In this document: positions 9,832-21,703 of the stretch, piece after piece
How positions within the stretch are numbered: the stretch's first letter is position 1
Layout: every line of letters starts with the position of its first letter
NCBI RefSeq assembly: GCF_026210795.1
Contig: NC_089439.1
Location: 2,914,001-2,978,000, forward strand
From: Rhizophagus irregularis
Lineage: Eukaryota > Glomeromycota > Glomeromycetes > Glomerales > Glomeraceae
Reading direction: 5' to 3'
DNA: 64,000 bases
Notes under the pieces: generated by a model
The model's database searches: none
What the model saw: the letters and a program-made list of their open reading frames with translations, nothing else
What the model was told of the DNA's origin: nothing
Made by a program: the position numbers and the translations under genes

Positions 9832-11584
9832 ATTATCTTTAAAAAGATATCAGAATTTTATTAAAGATTTTACTCTAGATTTTTGTTTTACTTTTACTTT
9901 TCCTTTTAACATCATATTTACATATAGATTGTATATACATTCATAAAAAAATTAGTATACTATTATACTAGTAGGTGGGTTTTATGGTTTATTTATTACG
10001 TGGCTATAATATGTTGGTTATAATATGTTGGTTATTTCGTCATCCAAAGGAATATTCTACATAGAAAGTGTGGGCAAATTTTACAATCCCCCTTATTTCT
10101 AATATAAATAAATATCATGTGAGGTTTTTTGGGTTTGTAAATATCTCGTTTGCGTGTGACCTAACAAATATGTCGTACTCTGATAATATGGATAAATTGT
10201 GCTGAATACGTAATTTTTAATTAGAAATGGCGGCAAAGATGGTTGGTGGCCAATAAAAAAATTATAAATTACATTTACGGAAATTTAGTCACGTAAATAT
10301 TTAGAATTTTTGATGGATTTGTGCGAGTATCCCAATTTAGAAAAGTCTTGTTAATTAGTTATTATTAGTCTATAGAGTATAAATTATATTAATGTTCCTA
10401 AGAACATAACTGTTAACCTAAAGGTAACCTCTTTTAGATTACGCAATAACGTGATTCTTATAGGGCTTGATGTATTAACTGTACAGGTACACAATCAAGA
10501 AATTTGTATAACCAACTGACGAATTATTTATGTTTATTAGATAATATACATATGATTGTGTCTATTTTATATAAGATTCTAAACGAATCCCGTACAAAAA
10601 GTATATCAATATAACAAACTTTCAAATACGAATCAGCCAATTAAATTCTTTAAATACTTTGCTCTGTATTGTAATGTGTTTAATGTGTTTACTAATTTTA
10701 AATAAAGTGAAAATATAATGACGGTTCTAAACATTTTCATAACAGTAGATGGTCAATTATATGTACTTATTTCAGTATTCTATTCTTTTTTTTTCAAAGA
10801 TTGTAATTACTTTATTTGATAAAATATTTTGTAATATACAAAATATATATATATATGCTCTAATATTATCCATTCTGATCAATGAGATGTGATCAATCAG
10901 TTTTTATATTCTACTTTAAGTATTTTATATAATTCAAATTTCAATTGATAATGTAATTTTAAGATGGTGTAAAATTTAAAAAAAATTCAATTTTCAAAAG
11001 TAATTATTTTATAATACATATAGTAATCTAAGAAATATATTATGATATATAAAAATATATTTATTATGAGATTTTTAATGTATTTTATTTAGTATTCTAA
11101 ACAAGTTAATTTAAGTTGAATTAAGAAGTAACTTATATTTAATTCAAAAAAATTGAATCAATCCAAATTAAGTTGAAATAATAATAATTTCAGCTTGACT
11201 TATTTGAATTTGAATCTTTTTTTATAAAAATATAAAATAAATTTATTATTTTAATTAAATAAATTGATAGATTTTAATATTCATTAATCATTCAATCAAA
11301 ATAATTTAAAATTTTTTTTTGGTTTATTTTTCAAAATATTTATTTATTAATATTTTTCTTAAAAAATTTAAAAAACAGATTATTTTTAATAAATTAGCTT
11401 TCTAAAAATTTTAAAAATCATTTTTTTGCTAATTTAAATAAACTTTTTATTTTATAATTTTTATTAAACTTTATAAAAAATTTATCAAAATTCAAAATTG
11501 AATTACTAGATATCAAGAAGAAACTTTCAAAAAACAATTTAAGTTTAATAAAAGAGTATAGTTAAATCCATTATAATCTATATA
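9832..11584. other. AT-rich intergenic stretch, no gene seen
   Basis: Includes a short direct repeat TATAATATGTTGGT (about 10007-10032), an AT dinucleotide run (about 10842-10855) and long A/T-rich tracts. No protein-like frame, TIR pair or RNA gene was recognised. Confidence 0.5.
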
Positions 11585-12384
11585 CAGTGGACATCAAAAA
11601 AAACGTACCAAACTTTTTTAAAATTATTAATTGTTCTTATTAAATCAATTTAAATTCAATTAAAATAAAATTTAAAACTTAAATAATATATGGTTTGGCT
11701 TACTAAAAAACATAAAATTTAATATTAATTTACTAATTAGTTTTTTAATTACATAACATTAAATCAAAACAACTTGGTGCATTCTTATCATTTCTATATG
11801 TAAAATGAAGATCATTGCCATACTTTAACAAGTAATATCTCACTATCTAAAGGTCCGTTGCACTCCATTTTTTTTTTCGCAAATTCCCCTTAATTAGGAG
11901 AATTTAATTTTGGGTATTATTTTACTATAAAATTTTTTGATTTAATGTAGTTTAAGAAAAACTGTTATAATAAAAACTGTAAAATCTATATGTTTTATAG
12001 TAATTTTTAATTATATCCATTAAATAAATTAATCAATTTATTACTAAAAAGTATTGACTTTTTTTAATTTTAATTAATAATTTAAGCTATTTAATAATTA
12101 ATTTTACATTTTTTTTATTATAAAAGCATAATATAATTTTGTGAAAATTTTGATTTTTTTAAAAATTTTAAAAAGTGGCAAAAAGAATGCACCAAGTTGT
12201 TTTGATTTAATGTTATGTAATTAAAAAACTAATTAGTAAATTAATATTAAATTATATGTTTTTTAGTAGGCCAAACCATATATTATTTAAGTTTTAAATT
12301 TTATTTTAATTGAATTTAAATTGATTTAATAAGAACAATTAATAATTTTAAAAAAGTTTGGTGCATTTTTTTTGATGTCCACTG
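11585..12384. mobile_element. Tc1/mariner-like foldback element with ~200-bp TIRs
   Basis: The left end CAGTGGACATCAAAAAAAAC matches the inverted right end TTTTTTTTGATGTCCACTG. TA lies on each side (11583-11584 and 12385-12386). The inverted arms extend for roughly 200 bp, including AATTACATAACATTAAATCA with its complement near 12205-12225. The central ~380 bp has no transposase frame. CAGTG ends with TA duplication are typical of Tc1 elements; this copy is non-autonomous. Confidence 0.88.
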
Positions 12385-12599
12385 TATTAAATATTCAGAT
12401 TCTTTTTTCTTACTAATTTTTTTAGAGTATTTCTTTGAAGAAAAAAAACATTTTTACATGGATGCATAGCAACACATTCTCCTTTTTAGTAATTTTCTTA
12501 TAATAAATATGTCTATTTTTTATTACGTTGATATCATTAAATTTTTTAATTTTTAAATAAATATTACATAAACTTTATATATATATTATAAAGCTTTTA

Positions 12600-12925
12600 A
12601 AAGATACTTACCGTATATCGCGGGCCATAATACCCCCTATGCATAGTACTCCTCTTGAAAAATTTCATAGAATTGTATAGTACCTGGGAGATATTTTACA
12701 ATTATCCTGTGATCCAGTGATCAGATTTGAGCCATCTTTTTTTTGTTTAATAGCTTTCATTGAGCTCTTCAAAATAAAAAAAGATCGTTCAAATTGGACT
12801 AGTAGAACGTGAGATATTCACAAAAAATGGAATTTTTAAGCTTTGTTTAGTACGGTACGGGAACAAAGCCGATTTTTTGTAAGATCTCGGGGAATATCGA
12901 CGTAAGATCATATATACAGTACTAT
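12600..12925. repeat. Inverted-repeat element with hairpin module
   Basis: Contains the inverted box pair ATCCAGTGATCAGATTTG (about 12712) and CAAATTGGACTAGTAGAAC (about 12809) around a TTGAGCTC centre. Weak outer inverted similarity is seen (CATAGTACT at about 12641 and AGTACTATG at about 12918). Borders and TSD could not be fixed. Confidence 0.45.
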
Positions 12926-13469
12926 GTGTATTTTTGCTTGTTTTACAACTTTACTTAAATACCAAAATATGGTTTAAAATGGTATTTTTACTTTTATTAT
13001 GAGATATTATAAAGGATGTATTTTAATGTATCTGCATATATATAAAATTTAAACCCTTCTTTGAAAACTGAAAAAAATTAAAACTATTAGTAATATTTTT
13101 ATTATTATTTTTTTAAAAGAAACATTTATTAATATTTTTTATTGAAAATTTCTTAATTTATACTAAATATTTATATATATATCATATAATTTTATTAAAA
13201 ATAATTATAATTAGTAAATTATTTACAAATAAGATTTTTAATAATAAAAAATTTTTAAGTTCTCAAATTAATTAACTAAAATAATAATTATAAGAGTGTA
13301 ATACTAGTGTAATATATTATAATAAATAAACCTAACTTTCTAATTTAACTTTAATTTAATTTTAATCATAACTTCTAATTTTAATAAATATTAAAGAAGG
13401 AAATTTCCCTTTTAATTAAATATAGTTATTTTTATTTAATAAAATATTAAAAATTAAATTTTTATAACT
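12926..13469. other. AT-rich spacer, no gene seen
   Basis: Almost pure A/T with short inverted tracts; no feature recognised. Confidence 0.5.
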
Positions 13470-14580
13470 ATAACGGGCGGTTAAAATCATCGGATCACGT
13501 AATATTAATAAATTATGTGACTTCGACACTTTGCGATTAAAAAAAACTTTATTTTTTTTTTTAGAAAAAATTCAAGAACACATTTTACTAGCATTATAAA
13601 ATAAACAAATTTCAAATTTCTCTGTACTATAACAACTGAATCTCAACTTTTATTGCCTATATTTCATTGATTTATTTATTACATGTCCTAGCATTATGAC
13701 CCGATTGTCCACAAATTTTACATAAATACACTTTCTGTTTTAATGTGTTTTCATTTGCTTCATGTCTTTGTATACCAAAATCACTATTATTAGTTAGTGT
13801 ATTTAAAGGAGTTCTTGATGAAAATGCTTGTTGAGAATTTTGTTGCATTTCGTGTACATATAAATTAGGATCAGATGGATTAATTGCGCTATTTTTTGTG
13901 CTAGCATGACATGAGTTTGATTCAGAAGCTGATTTAATCCATTTATTTGGTGGTCGTCCACGTTGTTTTTGAACTATAGGATCCAAAATTTGCAGATTTT
14001 CTTCTTTATTTTCATTGTTTGTTTCTTCAATAGTGTTTTTCTTGCAATTAATAAATCCATTAATCATATTAAAAATTTCATCTTCACAACCCAAATCAAG
14101 TGCCAAATTAAGTGCTTTCTTCATTTTTCCGAACCCATATGCATACTTAACCTTCCTTTGTAAGCATTGTTTAATATCAATTGTAAATGTATCTGGCATT
14201 CTAAATTGATTAAAGATATGCAAATCAGCTATTAAAATTTCATTATTATTATCTTGTTGAAACTGTGTTACTATTCCAACAGTTTCATCTTGTAAACTTT
14301 CGTGAATATATTGATCTTGAATATTCTCCAGATACCATCGCCTGGCAATAAGGCCAATATTAAATTTTGCAACTTTTGAATTTATCATAACATGAAAAAA
14401 ATGTGAACATACAAGTCCACGATTAATTATAGATAAACAAGTGCATAAATAGCCACCATCAATTAGAAGAATAATATAATGCTTATACGATTTTGTGATT
14501 CCAAAAAGTTTTCAGATTTTAACGATATCAGATAGTTGTATTTCTTCTAGTAGAGAAAAAAGGTTCGTCTGTGGCATATC

Positions 14581-14801
14581 TAAGGTTGCTTATTTAAACT
14601 TCTTCGTTAAAATTTTACTATAGATTTATTATAGTTTTGGCAGAGTTTCGGCAGTTTCGGCATTTATAATAAATTTTGGCAGTTTCGTCTTTCTCCAAAG
14701 TTTTGCCAGTTTTTTAATATAACTATATAGTTTTGGCAGAATTTCGCTTTTTGGCGAAATGCCATCTTACCTAAACCCCTAGGTTTTAGCAAGCAACCTT
14801 A
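14581..14801. mobile_element. hAT-like MITE, exact 8-bp TSD
   Basis: The left end TAAGGTTGCTT and right end AAGCAACCTTA are inverted. The exact 8-bp repeat GGCATATC lies on both sides (14573-14580 and 14802-14809). The 221-bp interior repeats TTTTGGCAG / TTTCGGCAG motifs and is non-coding. It is inserted in the transposase region of MULE 1. The 8-bp TSD suggests hAT (or another 8-bp-TSD superfamily). Confidence 0.85.
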
Positions 14802-15749
14802 GGCATATCAAGTTAATCTTTAAGAAATCCCTTGTTATAGTCATATTGATCGTCATTCTATTTAAAAATTTAGTAACGGTTAATCATTTCGCATATAATC
14901 ATATGACCAGCATTGCATCAGTGGCTTTTTTCCCACTTCGTTCAAAATTTTTAATTCCTAATGCATATAATCAAACTATAATGCTAATTTTTTTAAAAAA
15001 TTCCATACCTTTATTGCTTCAATTGAGTCTTTAGAAATAGTTTTAGCACAATATAGCAAAGAACCAAGTATTTGTTGTTGTTGAACTGATAAGATATGTG
15101 GAGTTAAGTATTTTTTCATCAGTTCAACAACATTAAAAAATATAGAACCAATAATGATGGTCTGCAGGTTTGGTTGGAAGACTCTGAAGATGGCATTATG
15201 TCAAGTCTACTGTGCTTCATTATCTAATAATTTTTGAACTTGCACATGTAAATTGCACAGTGAAGAAGTACTACTGGTGCTTTCTTTAATTAATCAGTTC
15301 ATAACTTCAACTCTTTGTGTACTTTAAATACCTGCTATGAAAGATTTAATTTGATAGCACCTTGCCCATGCCTGATAACACTAGTCAGAATAGTCCATTT
15401 CAGCAAAATTTTAAATTGCCGAATGTTGAACGAAATTCGGTTTGACCTTAGCCGATCAGTACCAAAAAAAATTGGCAACTAATTTTATAGGCGATTTGCA
15501 CCGTAACGCCTGCCACTTGTCAACAAATTGATCAGTAGAAATTGGCAACAAATCGGTAAAATCAAATTGACGATTATTAATAAACCTAATAATTTATTAC
15601 CGATTTTTGTACATTTAACTGATATTTTATAATAATTTATTAATTAAATTTTATTAATTCGTTTATTAAAAATTACATATTAAATTAATATCTATCTATC
15701 ATCTATATACACTATCCACCGTTCACCATCCATCATCCATCATCCTCAC

Positions 15750-16265
15750 CTAACCTGATAAAAGTCCGTAGAAAACCTACAAAAAAAAGAAATAAATTAT
15801 GTAAGACCTATTTTTTAAATAAAAACGTTGAAGTTTCAAAAGAAACTTACCCGATCTAATAAATTCTGAAGGGGAAACCTATAAAAAAAAAGTAAAGAAA
15901 CAATTAGTTCATTTCTTTAATAAAAAAAATAAAGTTTCGAAAAATTCAAAACATACCCGCCCATCTAATAAAGTCCGAAGGGGGAATCTACAAAAAAAAA
16001 AGAAGAAACAATTAGTTTAATGTTTCTTCGATAAAAAAAAATCAAAGTTTCAAAATATATTTGAAACTTACCTCCTTTACCCTCAATTCGTTAATGGAAA
16101 CCTACAAAAAAAAAAATAAAGAAAACGGTTAGTCTGTTTCTTTAATAATAATAAAAAATAAAGTTTCGAAACACATTGAAACTTACACGTCTATTTCTCA
16201 ATAATAGTACAAAGAAGAACCTACAAAAAAAATAAAGAAACGGTTAGTAAACCGATTCTTTAATA
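15750..16265 (-). repeat. Exon-like tandem array 2a, minus orientation (5 units of ~112 bp)
   Basis: On the minus strand each unit reads T-tract, TATAGGTTTCC or TGTAGGTT, a short segment, then GGGTAAGTTTC or a near form. On the plus strand this shows as GAAACTTACC ... AACCTACAAAAAAAA near 15775, 15877, 15988, 16100 and 16220. It has the same acceptor-segment-donor layout as array 1, in the opposite orientation and with different segment sequence. Confidence 0.75.
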
Positions 16266-16274
16266 AAAAAAATT

Positions 16275-17240
16275 GGTTATGGGTCAAAAGACTGACAAAC
16301 AAAAGACCAATACAACATAATCCCGATCTACAAAATCGCAAAACTACAAAATTCCGACTAGGACAAAATATCGACTAGTTCAAAATCCCGAAATACAAAA
16401 TCGTCTAATACAATAAAAATTTTATAGATTGTAATTAATAGAATTGTTACAATTGTACAAACATATATTTACTATTATAGTTAAAGAACAAATAAATCAA
16501 TAAAATTGCATAATTGATTATTTAAAGTATATTGTGTAAATCATTTAATGTACATACAAATTAGTTAATATTCCATGTTCTCATGCTCTAGCTTACTTAG
16601 TAACATAGCATATTGAAAATTCATATGAAAATTTTTTTATGGTTATGTAATCATTCTGATTAACAAATTGCGTGTTGCATATTATTATTTGACAAATTTG
16701 ATTTACACGTAATTATAAATATTTATTTTAATTAACAAAGAAAAAAGAATCATGACGATCATCAGTGATAAAGAAAACCGTTCAGTGATGGAGTATCTTC
16801 GTGGTATTGCCTATAATCTTACATTATAAGTCTTACATTATAAGTAAATTTACAAAAATCTAGTTCTTTTATCTAGTTCTTTTATAAATTACAACAATTA
16901 ATAAATAAAATAAATGATATACAATATTTTGCACAATTTACTTATTTTAATAATGTCTAAAGAATAAAAGATTTCCAAATAATTTTTACTCAATAATATA
17001 TATAAATAATATAAATATTCTAAATATTCTATTAAATTATTTTGCAAAAGACAGATTGAAACAAATTATTAATAGTATCTAATCTGTCAAGATTTTGAAC
17101 CGTCAAGATTTTATATTTCGGGATTTTGAACTAGTCGATATTTTGTCCAAGTCAGGATTTTGTAGTTTCGCGATTTTGTAGATCGGGATTATGTGGTGTC
17201 AGGATTCTGGATTTCGCGATTTTGGATAGATCCCAAAAAA
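16275..17240. mobile_element. Inverted-repeat element with ~150-bp arms
   Basis: The left arm (about 16320-16410: ATAATCCCGATCTACAAAAT, TATCGACTAGTTCAAAATCC) is matched by the inverted right arm at about 17100-17200. The ends read GGGTC on the left and GATCCC on the right. Poly-A flanks (AAAAAATT on both sides) may be an 8-bp TSD, but low complexity makes this uncertain. The central ~650 bp is AT-rich and non-coding. Confidence 0.65.
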
Positions 17241-17274
17241 TTTTAGTTTCAAAATATTTCAAAACTTACCTAAC

Positions 17275-19330
17275 CAAAAATTCAAAGTGGAAACCTACAA
17301 AAAAAAAAGAAGAACGATTAGTTCTTGAAAAAATTAATTTTGAAATAAAAATTCCTTTCTGAAAAATGAAGTTCGAAATTTGAAACCTCAAAAAAAGGAA
17401 AGAAATGATTAGTTTTTTATTAAAAGTTTCCGAAAGCGAAATTTAAACTCAACCTAATCCGAAACCGAAATTTAACCAAAACAGAAATTTAAAACAAAAT
17501 AAAAAGAAACAATTAAAAAAATGTTTTTTTTTTAAAGTTTCGAAGTTTTACTTCGAAACTTACCCATATATCCAAAGCCCAAGAACCGAAAGTTAAACCT
17601 ACAAAATAGAAAAATAAAATTAAAATAAATTTAAAAAAAAAAATATTTTTTTTTAAAAAAAAAACTTCAAAGTTTTCACTTCAAAACTCACCCATATATC
17701 CAAAATCCATGAACTGAAATCTATAAAATAGAAAAAAGAAACAGTTAAAAAAATATTTCTTTTAAAAAGTTTCAAAGATTTTACTCCGAAACTCACCCGT
17801 ATATTCAACACCCAAGAACCGAAGGCCAAACCTACAAATAGAAGAAAAAAAATTAAAATATTTTTTTAAAAAAAAGTTTCAAAGTTCACTTCGAAACCCA
17901 CCTATATATCCAACGCCCAAGAACCAAAAAAAACCTACAAAATAGAAGAAAGATACAATTAAAAAAAAAATTTTGTTTAAAAAAGTATAAAGATTCGTAC
18001 TTACGAATCTTTGGGTATTCTGTTCTTCGGAATCCCACCCGAGACACCCGAGACCTAAAAAAAAAATAGAAAAAGAACGGTTAAAAACCGTTCATAATAT
18101 TAAAAATAAAAAATAAAAAATCAAGATTCATAATTACTTACAAATCTTGATTTTTTATTGTTCTTCGAAACTCAAAAGCCCACCGAACCTAAAAAAAAAT
18201 AAAGAAAAGAACGGTTATTAGTAACCGTTCATTAATAAAATTAAAAAAAATAAATAAAAAAATAAACCAAGATTCATATATATTTACGAATCTTGGTTCT
18301 TTTCCGATCTTCAGAATTCGAAAGTCCACCGAACCTAAAAAAAAGAACGAACGGTTATTAGTAACTGTTCATTAATATAATTAAAAAAAAACAAAATAAA
18401 AAACCAAGATTCATATATAATATACTTACGAATCTTGGTTTTTTTCATTCTTCGAAACTCGGAAGCCCCTCCCGACACTGAACCTATAAAAAATAAAAGA
18501 AAAAGAACAGTTAATAACCGTTCATAATATTAAAAATTAAACAAAAAAAAATAACCAAGTTTTAAACTTACGAAACTTGGTTTTTTCCATTTTTCAGAAG
18601 TCACTCCAGTGCCGAATCTAAAAAAAAAGTAAAAAAGAATGGTTAGTATTAACTGTTCATATTTTATTAAAAAAAATAAAAAAAATCCAAAGAACTTACG
18701 AATTCTTTGGATTTCCAATCTTCGGAAGCTTACCCGAGAGCTGAACCTAAAAAAAAAGTAAAAAGAACGGTTATTAGTATTAACTGTTCATATTTTATTA
18801 AAAAAAAATAAAAAAAATTTAAAGAATTCGTACTTACGAATTCTTTGGATTTCCAATCTTTGGAAGCCCACCCGAGTGCCGAACCTAAAAAAAAAAGTAA
18901 AAAAAGAACGGTTATTAGTATTAACCGTTCATATTTTATTAAAAAAAAACAAAAAAAAAATCCAAAGAATTCGTACTTACGAATCTTTGGATTTCTTGTA
19001 CTTTGGAAGCCCACCCGAGCACCGAACCTAAAAAAAAAGTAAAAAAGAATGGTTAGTATTAGCCGTTCATATTTTATTAAAAAAAAATAAAAATAAATCC
19101 AAAGAATTCGTACTTACGAATCTTTGGATTTCTTGTACTTCAGAAGTCCACCCGAAGCACCGAACCTAAAAAAAAGTAAAAAAGAACGGTTAGTATTAGC
19201 CGCTTCATATTTTATTAAAAAAAATAAAAAAAATCCAAAGAATTCGTACTTACGAATCTTTGGATTTCTGTACTTCAGAAGCCCAACTGAGTGCCGAATC
19301 TAAAAAAAAAGAAGTAAAAAAGAATATATT
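17275..19330 (-). repeat. Exon-like tandem array 2b, minus orientation (~16-17 units)
   Basis: On the minus strand each unit has TTTTTTTTAGGTTCGG (acceptor-like), a ~47-nt segment (for example CACTCGGGTGGGCTTCC), then GTAAGTA in a palindrome such as CCAAAGAATTCGTA / TACGAATTCTTTGG (about 18817-18850), followed by a T-rich spacer with GAACGGTTA / TAACCGTTC. Unit starts on the plus strand (CCGAACCTAAAAA-like) fall near 17296, 17600, 17722, 17832, 17935, 18053, 18200, 18330, 18485, 18617, 18747, 18880, 19025, 19165 and 19295. Units near 19 kb are nearly identical to each other (recent amplification) and those near 17.5 kb are diverged. Confidence 0.82.
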
Positions 19331-19342
19331 TTATTAAAAAAA

Positions 19343-19465
19343 AAGGGACGAAAGGAAGGAAGGGAAAGAAAGGGAAGTAAGGGAAGGGAAGAAGGAAAGA
19401 AAGAAGAAGAAAGGAAGGAATAACAAGTGGAAAGAAAAGAAGAAAGGGAAAGAAAATAAGAAATT
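19343..19465. repeat. Purine-rich (GGAA/GAAA) tract
   Basis: About 120 bp of almost only A and G on the plus strand (GGGACGAAAGGAAGGAAGGG onward), directly after the exon-like array. Such asymmetric tracts can adopt triplex DNA; that is inference. Confidence 0.85.
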
Positions 19466-19467
19466 AA

Positions 19468-19512
19468 AAAAGTTTAAAAAAGGATGCATAAGAGATCCTT
19501 TTTTAAACTTTT
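19468..19512. repeat. Perfect 18-bp hairpin, 9-nt loop
   Basis: Arm AAAAGTTTAAAAAAGGAT (19468-19485) and its exact complement ATCCTTTTTTAAACTTTT (19495-19512). There is no flanking GC stem or U-tract logic, since this is a eukaryote. It is probably part of the CACTA-like element's subterminal DNA. Confidence 0.85.
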
Positions 19513-21703
19513 AATACGCGTATTACGTAATGTGTAACATTTAATTAGTAACATAATTCAATCGTAGATCATCGAATATAGGCCAATTTGTATTAAGGCT
19601 GAATATTCCAAGTCGATCATGTTGTTAATAAAAAAATCGACCAGTTGATTTATGCCAAATTTTTTCTGATTTTTGTAATTAACCGAATGTGTGATGAATC
19701 ATGTGATCGATTTGCCGAATTATTGCTGAAAGGTCTTATTGACAAAATAAATGATTTCGACCAGTGTATATAATAATCGGTATAAGTCAATTTTTCACCA
19801 AAAGACTGAACGAGTTTTCGTTTAACAATCAGTATCAGTCGATTTATGATTGATTTTACCGATTTTTGCCGTTAGTCAAAAAATGTGACAAAATCGGCAA
19901 AAATTGTGCCGAAAGCTCTTAACGGTCGAAAGTTTTGATTTCGACCAGTGTAACAATTGTTTAACATTCTATTAAAATATTCTTGAGTTTGTGGATATTT
20001 TTCAAGTAATTGTGTCCAACAGCGATAAAAATTATCTACAAATGAGCTATTTCAGGTGTGTAAAAATTCCTTGTAAAATGATTGGTATTCTTTACCTAAT
20101 TTGCCTGCTAAATTTTTTCGTAGGTTTTCTTAAATATGAAAAATATAAAGATAATGATGTGTTTCAGGAAACTTTGATGATACTGCATTTATTAAAGCAG
20201 AATCTGTGTCAGAAAATAAGCAAACAGGTGGATTATTATTAGTTGCTTTAAGAATACAATCAAGAAACTATTTGTAACTCTTAGTTGTTTCATCTTTTGA
20301 TAAACATTGAGCAACAAGACGACTTTTAGTATTATTGTCAATTATAACTAAAAGCGTTAAATACATATCAAACCAATTAGTTTGACATGTGTTATCTGTT
20401 TGTATAACATCATTATATCGTAAAAGGCATTGGTATTGATTGGATAACATCTAGAACAAACCCATAAGACGATTATCAAAAGGATCAAGCCTTGTATAAA
20501 TTATCCACCCAGGTTCATGGTCTTTTAACTCAAATAACTTATTAATTGTATTTTGAGCATCTCCATATCGATTAGTAAGTGGTGATTTAAACTTTTGTAT
20601 TGCATTATAAAGATCTCTTTTGTGAATATATTGATCTGGAAAACTTGCAACTAATAATGGATAGATTTGCTTTGATCCCATATTTCCTTTAGTAACATAA
20701 AATTCAATCCTTTCAAGAATTACTTCTGATAATCTACAATACTTAGATGCATACAAATATATATCAGGGATCATAGAATGATTGTGTTGGCCAATAATAC
20801 TTGTAATACCTATTTCTGTTGATGATTTGGGTTTGGTAAGATTTATGTGCCATGGACACATAATCTTTTTAGACACTCTTTCCCGTTGGTGAGTTATATC
20901 AATAACTTGATTAGAAACTGCTTTACCAGAGAAACTGCATTCAAATGTTCTACGTTGTATTACTCCATCTTTATCAACTTCAACGCATTTTCTTCTTAAA
21001 GAGAATCCAGAAAACTTTGCATATTGATTAAGTTTTATTTCTGCATCCTCCCATGTGGAAAAAGTAGTACCAACTTCAATATCACCAATAGATTCATCTG
21101 TTATTATACTACCTTCTATCAGAGTAGTATTATGATTTTCATCATTTAGTTATTGTCCATTTAGAACGTCAGATATAGGTCTTTCATTATGTTTGTTATC
21201 ATCCATAGTACTTATTTATTATTATGGTTAAACAAGTATGTATAATAAGTGTGTAAGATTAAACTTTAGCGAGAGGTAGTGTTTACAAAAAAACAATATT
21301 TAACGAGAGAGTAAGAAAATATAAGCCACATTTAATTAACATAAATTTTAACAATAAACATCAGAAAATACAATAAATCGCATTACTAAATTTAGATATG
21401 CAATAAGCCACTTTATATTAATTATTACTAAATTTAAACAATAAACACGAAATTTCATAATAATAAATCATGTAAATAGTGTCACATGATATCGGTGATT
21501 TTAACCGCCCGTTATTTGAAGTAATTATCTTAAAAATTAATATTATAGAATTTACATAAAATATTTTATTTAAAATTATTTTTTTTATTTAGAATTTATA
21601 TATAATTTAATAATTTTATATTTTATATAAATAATTTAAAAAATATATAAATATATAAATAATTACTATTATAATTGAATAAAAAATAAAAATGGTCAAG
21701 TAA

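Larger units (their letters stand above)
15379..19950. mobile_element. CACTA-like non-autonomous element (4,572 bp) inside the MULE gene
   Basis: The left end CACTAGTCAGAAT and right end TTTCGACCAGTG are inverted CACTRGTC termini, flanked by the exact 3-bp duplication TAA (15376-15378 and 19951-19953). Removing the element plus one TSD copy rejoins the MULE reading frame (RMLNNC to YQAWARC on the minus strand), which confirms both borders. CACTA/G ends with 3-bp TSDs define the CACTA (CMC) superfamily. No transposase frame is present. The interior is subterminal TTGGC/GCCGA motifs, two exon-like arrays on the minus strand, a 1-kb inverted-repeat element and a purine tract. Confidence 0.82.
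13672..21206 (-). pseudogene. MULE/FAR1-type transposase, split by a CACTA-like insertion
   Basis: The gene reads from 21206 down to 19951, then resumes at 15378 down to 13672. In order: an N-terminal zinc-binding FAR1-like block (TTFSTWEDAEIKLNQYAK, CPWHINL, IGQHNHSMIPDIYLYASKYC); MULE catalytic core pieces (RYNDVIQTDNTCQTNWFDMY, VCLFSDTDSALINAVSSKF); then after the insertion WARCYQIKSFIAGI and STQRVEVMN. The SWIM zinc finger follows (GYLCTCLSIINRGLVCSHFF, about 14390-14460), then an AT-hook-like QRGRPPNKWIK and a terminal zinc knuckle CKICGQSGHNARTC (13676-13720). At least five in-frame stops, several where Gln is expected (GI-stop-STQ), kill the frame. Exact introns were not resolved. The role would have been cut-and-paste transposition of MULE 1. 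Confidence 0.88.
13470..21515 (-). mobile_element. MULE 1, ~8 kb including nested insertions
   Basis: The TIRs ATAACGGGCGGTTAAAATCA at 13470 and its complement TGATTTTAACCGCCCGTTAT at 21496-21515 match exactly over 20 bp; similarity continues (ATCACGTAA / TCATGTGA). Between them a Mutator-like transposase gene runs on the minus strand (13672-21206). A clean 9-bp TSD was not found, so the outer borders or flanks may be eroded. Nested inside are a hAT MITE (14581-14801) and a CACTA-like element (15379-19950). Without these the element is about 3.2 kb. Confidence 0.8.

Noticed and set aside
18530-19042. Overlapping frames of 60-94 codons in the exon-like array
   Set aside because: Phe/Leu/Lys-rich translations of T/A tracts that simply follow the repeat unit; shadows of the array.
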